Shown in pieces: positions 61,614-64,000 of a DNA stretch of 64,000 nucleotides. Under the pieces are notes generated by a model. It did no database searches. It saw only the letters and a list, made by a program, of their open reading frames with translations, and was not told the origin of the DNA. The stretch spans positions 45,087 through 109,086 of the forward strand of contig CAVGED010000123.1 in assembly GCA_963628035.1 (NCBI GenBank). The letters are read 5' to 3'. This stretch comes from 14-2 sp963628035 (GTDB taxonomy: Bacteria > Bacillota > Clostridia > Lachnospirales > Lachnospiraceae). Positions within the stretch are counted from its first letter, which is position 1, and every line of letters starts with the position of its first letter. The position numbers and the translations under genes were made by a program.

Positions 61614-62981
61614 TCATAAATTTCTTGCAGGCTGCATCAGCTTCTTCCTGCAATGGAAGAACGCAGGGATCAAAAAGCAGTCTGCGAAAAACCAGGCCAG
61701 CGGGCTGGCAAAGCATGCTGCGGTAAAACCGAAGATCGGTACAAATACCAGACCGATCAGTGTACGGGCGATCATCTCAAAGACTCCGGCAAATACCGCA
61801 AAGCCGGAAAATCCCATCCCCTGAATCAGGAACCGCACGATATTGACCAGCGACAGCAGCATGTAGAAGCAGGTGTTGGTGATCAGGAATTCCCTTGCCC
61901 GTGCCACAACCTGCGTGACATTTGCCGTATCGGTCGGATCGATAAACAGATAGATCAGTGGGCGTGCAAAGAGAATAATGACCACAAGGATCACTGCAGA
62001 ATAAATCGCCGCAAGGATGATTGCGGAGTTCATCCCCTTCGCCAGACGGTCGTACTTTCCGGCGCCCACATTCTGTCCGCCGTAGGTTGCCATGGTAGAA
62101 CCCAGGGCATCAAACGGGCACACCATAAACATGGAGATACGGCTTCCGGCCGTCATGGCTGCCACCGCACCGGAGCCAAGGGTGTTGACCGCCGCCTGCA
62201 GGACAACACTTCCGATGGCGGTGATGGAATACTGCAATCCCATGGGAAGTCCCATGACCAGCAGATTCCTCACATGGAAAGCATCCAGCCTCCAGTCGGA
62301 ACGCCTAAGATGCAGGATGTCAAATTTCTTTATGATAGCAAACAGACATAGCACACCAGAGACCGCCTGGGACAGAACGGTGGCAAATGCCGCGCCAAAC
62401 ACACCCCAGTGCAGGTTGATGATAAAGAACAGATCCAGTACGATATTCAATACTGCTGCCAGGATCAGGAAGATGACCGGGGTGATGGAATCTCCCAGAG
62501 AACGCAGGTAGGCAGACAGTATATTATATAGAATAATTGCGGGAATTCCTGCAAAAATAACCACGATATACTCGTAGGACAGGTCGATGATGTCCGACGG
62601 TGTCTGCATCATCATCAGGATCTGGCGGCAAAAAATCACCGTCAACGCAGTGAGCACGCCGCCAATGAGGACGGACAATATGGCGGAATTGCCCACATAT
62701 TTGCGGACACCGTCATAGTCCCGGGCGCCGAAGCGTTGGGCAACCGGCAGACTGAATCCATTACAGATTCCCTGGCAGAAACCAATAATAAGGAAGTTGA
62801 TACTTCCCGTGGCCCCTACCGCGGCAAGTGCAGACACACCCAGGTAGCGCCCCACGATGATGGTATCCATAAGGCTGTAAAATTGCTGGAACAGCATACC
62901 GAACAAAAGCGGCACTGCAAAGCCGAGGATCAGCTTCATCGGTGAACCGTCTGTCAATTCTTTTGTCTTATTTCCCGCCAT
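61614..62981 (-). CDS. MATE family efflux transporter
   Basis: 455 residues, twelve helices in two bundles. KLILGFAVPLLFGMLFQQFYSLMDT (in parts, residues 17-41) is the typical first helix of the DinF/NorM-like group, with GRYLGVSALAAVGATGS after it, and GAAFATVLSQAVSG at the centre. It exports small compounds against a sodium or proton gradient; substrate unknown. AAAGGGG precedes the ATG. The promoter region holds several palindromes rich in GCGC, which suggests a dedicated regulator, though none is coded next to it. Confidence 0.93.
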   Translation of the reverse strand: MAGNKTKELTDGSPMKLILGFAVPLLFGMLFQQFYSLMDTIIVGRYLGVSALAAVGATGSINFLIIGFCQGICNGFSLPVAQRFGARDYDGVRKYVGNSAILSVLIGGVLTALTVIFCRQILMMMQTPSDIIDLSYEYIVVIFAGIPAIILYNILSAYLRSLGDSITPVIFLILAAVLNIVLDLFFIINLHWGVFGAAFATVLSQAVSGVLCLFAIIKKFDILHLRRSDWRLDAFHVRNLLVMGLPMGLQYSITAIGSVVLQAAVNTLGSGAVAAMTAGSRISMFMVCPFDALGSTMATYGGQNVGAGKYDRLAKGMNSAIILAAIYSAVILVVIILFARPLIYLFIDPTDTANVTQVVARAREFLITNTCFYMLLSLVNIVRFLIQGMGFSGFAVFAGVFEMIARTLIGLVFVPIFGFTAACFASPLAWFFADCFLIPAFFHCRKKLMQPARNL

Positions 62982-63030
62982 GATTTTCCCCTTTCACGCA
63001 TATATTCGCATCATATCAAATTCCGGAGAT

Positions 63031-63098
63031 ATTATATCAATCGCGCAAGCGCGTCGACTCTCTTGCGCCCATTTTAGCACGATTGCAAAAAACTGCAA
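63031..63098 (-). promoter_or_regulatory. Promoter region of the MATE-sdaA operon with inverted repeats
   Basis: On the minus strand TTGCAG and TAAAAT (63093-63098 and 63071-63076) are 16 bases apart; a second -10 TATAAT lies at 63031-63036. Between them GCGCAAG (63043-63049) and CTTGCGC (63062-63068) form 7-base arms, and CGCGC-AA-GCGCG (63042-63053) is a smaller palindrome inside. Any protein bound there would block either start. Confidence 0.6.
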
Positions 63099-63122
63099 GC
63101 GGAAAAAAGAAAAAAATAAAAT

Positions 63123-63836
63123 TTATCCGAGAATTTTACCGTCCCGCGAAATCGTCACTACCTGCCATGGAAGGAACTTACCACTATTACGTATCGCATT
63201 CTCTGCCGCTCTTTGCAGACCGCCGCAGCAGGGCACCTCCATCCGTACGATGGTAACGCTCTTAATATCGTTATCCCGAATGAGCTCTGTCAATTTGTCT
63301 GTGTAATCCACGTCATCCAGCTTGGGACAGCCGATCATGGTGATCTTTCCCTTCATGAACTCCTCATGCATATTTGCATAAGCATAAGCCGTACAATCAG
63401 CCGCGATCAAGAGCTTCGCCCCATCGAAGAAGGGCGCATTTGTCGGAAGAAGCTTGATCTGGCAAGGCCATTGGTTCAATCTCGATACCGGGCGATAGTT
63501 CTGCGCCATCTCCTGCTCCGGTTCATTCTTCGTCTCCTCTTTGCCAAGCTGCATAAACCTGGAACCGGGGCATCCGCCGCCCGCAGGATGCTGTGCTTTC
63601 TTTCTCTGGCTCTCCTTCACTGCCGCCTCATCATATGCCGGCGCTTCCCGCTCTTCAAACGTGATGGCTCCTGTCGGGCAGGTCGGAAGGCAGTCGCCCA
63701 AACCGTCACAGAAGCTTTCCCGGACCAGCTTTGCCTTGCCGTCCACGATATCGATCGCCCCTTCGTGACAGGCACTTGCGCATATTCCGCAGCCATTACA
63801 CTTTTCTTCGTCTATGCGAATGATTTTTCTTACCAT
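63123..63836 (-). CDS. 4Fe-4S ferredoxin-like protein with extra cysteine domain
   Basis: 237 residues from the ATG at 63836 (GAGGAGG before it). Residues 1-55 form a two-cluster ferredoxin domain: CNGCGICASACHEGAI and then FCDGLGDCLPTCPTGAI, where the second set has a longer first gap than usual. A linker rich in Gln and Glu follows, then about 120 residues with LLIAADCTAYAYANMHEEF, MIGCPKLDD and VPCCGGLQ, whose cysteines may bind another cluster. The family occurs in anaerobes; its reaction is not known. Start chosen over an upstream frame to 63911. Confidence 0.88.
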   Translation of the reverse strand: MVRKIIRIDEEKCNGCGICASACHEGAIDIVDGKAKLVRESFCDGLGDCLPTCPTGAITFEEREAPAYDEAAVKESQRKKAQHPAGGGCPGSRFMQLGKEETKNEPEQEMAQNYRPVSRLNQWPCQIKLLPTNAPFFDGAKLLIAADCTAYAYANMHEEFMKGKITMIGCPKLDDVDYTDKLTELIRDNDIKSVTIVRMEVPCCGGLQRAAENAIRNSGKFLPWQVVTISRDGKILG

Positions 63837-63867
63837 TTTTGATTCCTCCTCGTTCATTTCTGTACAC

Positions 63868-63909
63868 AGTATAACACACTTCCTTTGCATTTTTCGTGGT
63901 TTTAACCAC
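63868..63909 (-). promoter_or_regulatory. Candidate promoter and palindrome before the ferredoxin gene
   Basis: On the minus strand TATACT at 63868-63873 is a good -10 box, but the -35 position holds a poor CGAAAA. Directly upstream lies GTGGTT-TT-AACCAC (63896-63909), a perfect palindrome with 6-base arms. A weak -35 beside a palindrome is the layout of an activator-dependent promoter. Confidence 0.5.
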
Positions 63910-63948
63910 ATATCTGAAACTTTTTTGTTTCTCCTATTTTACATGATA

Positions 63949-64000
63949 GACTCTCGGAATCTTTAGGCCTTTATTTATGCTGCCTCTGAGAGTCCTTTTT
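63949..64000 (+). terminator. Hairpin with T-run at the window edge
   Basis: GACTCTC (63949-63955) pairs with GAGAGTC (63988-63994), with AGGC/GCCT nested inside, and CTTTTT follows on the plus strand. No plus-strand gene is seen before it, so its role cannot be settled inside this window. Confidence 0.45.

Noticed and set aside
1..64000. tRNA, rRNA, intact transposase or phage genes
   Set aside because: I read both strands for typical tRNA ends, rRNA blocks and transposase motifs and found none I could support.

Overview
The window looks like a chromosomal segment of a Gram-positive, gut-type Clostridia member, most likely Lachnospiraceae. The reasons are the strong AGGAGG-type ribosome binding sites, the cdaA/cdaR pair, the LexA box of GAAC-N4-GTTC type before uvrB, the large two-domain rhamnan-type glycosyltransferases, and the small AYIDPS membrane protein. 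All genes but one (an L,D-transpeptidase at 34.7-36.3 kb) lie on the minus strand, so they are read right to left. I see no tRNA, rRNA, CRISPR array or intact insertion sequence, and no stretch above 300 bases lacks a gene.

Right part (42-64 kb) is conserved housekeeping: a ferredoxin-like protein, a MATE exporter with L-serine dehydratase, uvrB-uvrA (uvrB behind an SOS box), mreB, a RecD2 helicase, a three-gene ABC importer behind a promoter with two palindromes, comF, two membrane proteins, the c-di-AMP pair cdaA-cdaR, an HPr-like protein and UDP-galactopyranose mutase.

Middle part (6-42 kb) is a surface-polysaccharide locus: a complete dTDP-L-rhamnose pathway (rmlA, B, C, D), a Wzm/Wzt ABC exporter whose ATPase has the C-terminal glycan-recognition extension, a methyltransferase and a kinase-like protein that together resemble a split WbdD chain terminator, many family 2 glycosyltransferases, three large GT-C-like membrane proteins, a flippase-like protein, and a peptidoglycan hydrolase split by an in-frame stop. 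At 9-15 kb sits a teichoic-acid-like module: a 1231-1257 residue fusion of a sulfatase/LtaS-like domain, a YidC/Oxa1-like domain and a TagB/TagF-like glycerophosphotransferase domain, next to a fusion of a nucleotidyltransferase with a PLP-dependent decarboxylase/aminotransferase.

Left part (0-6 kb) is a mixed accessory region: a cut-off glycosyltransferase, a DUF3048 lipoprotein, a sigma-70-like factor, an AT-rich three-gene cassette (zinc ribbon, OLD/AAA ATPase, possible PD-(D/E)XK nuclease) that looks like an uncharacterised defence system, a signal peptidase, and the fused remains of two decayed genes. A family of small hairpin-rich repeats with GTTCAGC ends is scattered at gene ends in both the accessory and the housekeeping parts; its best copy folds on paper into a closed multi-hairpin element.
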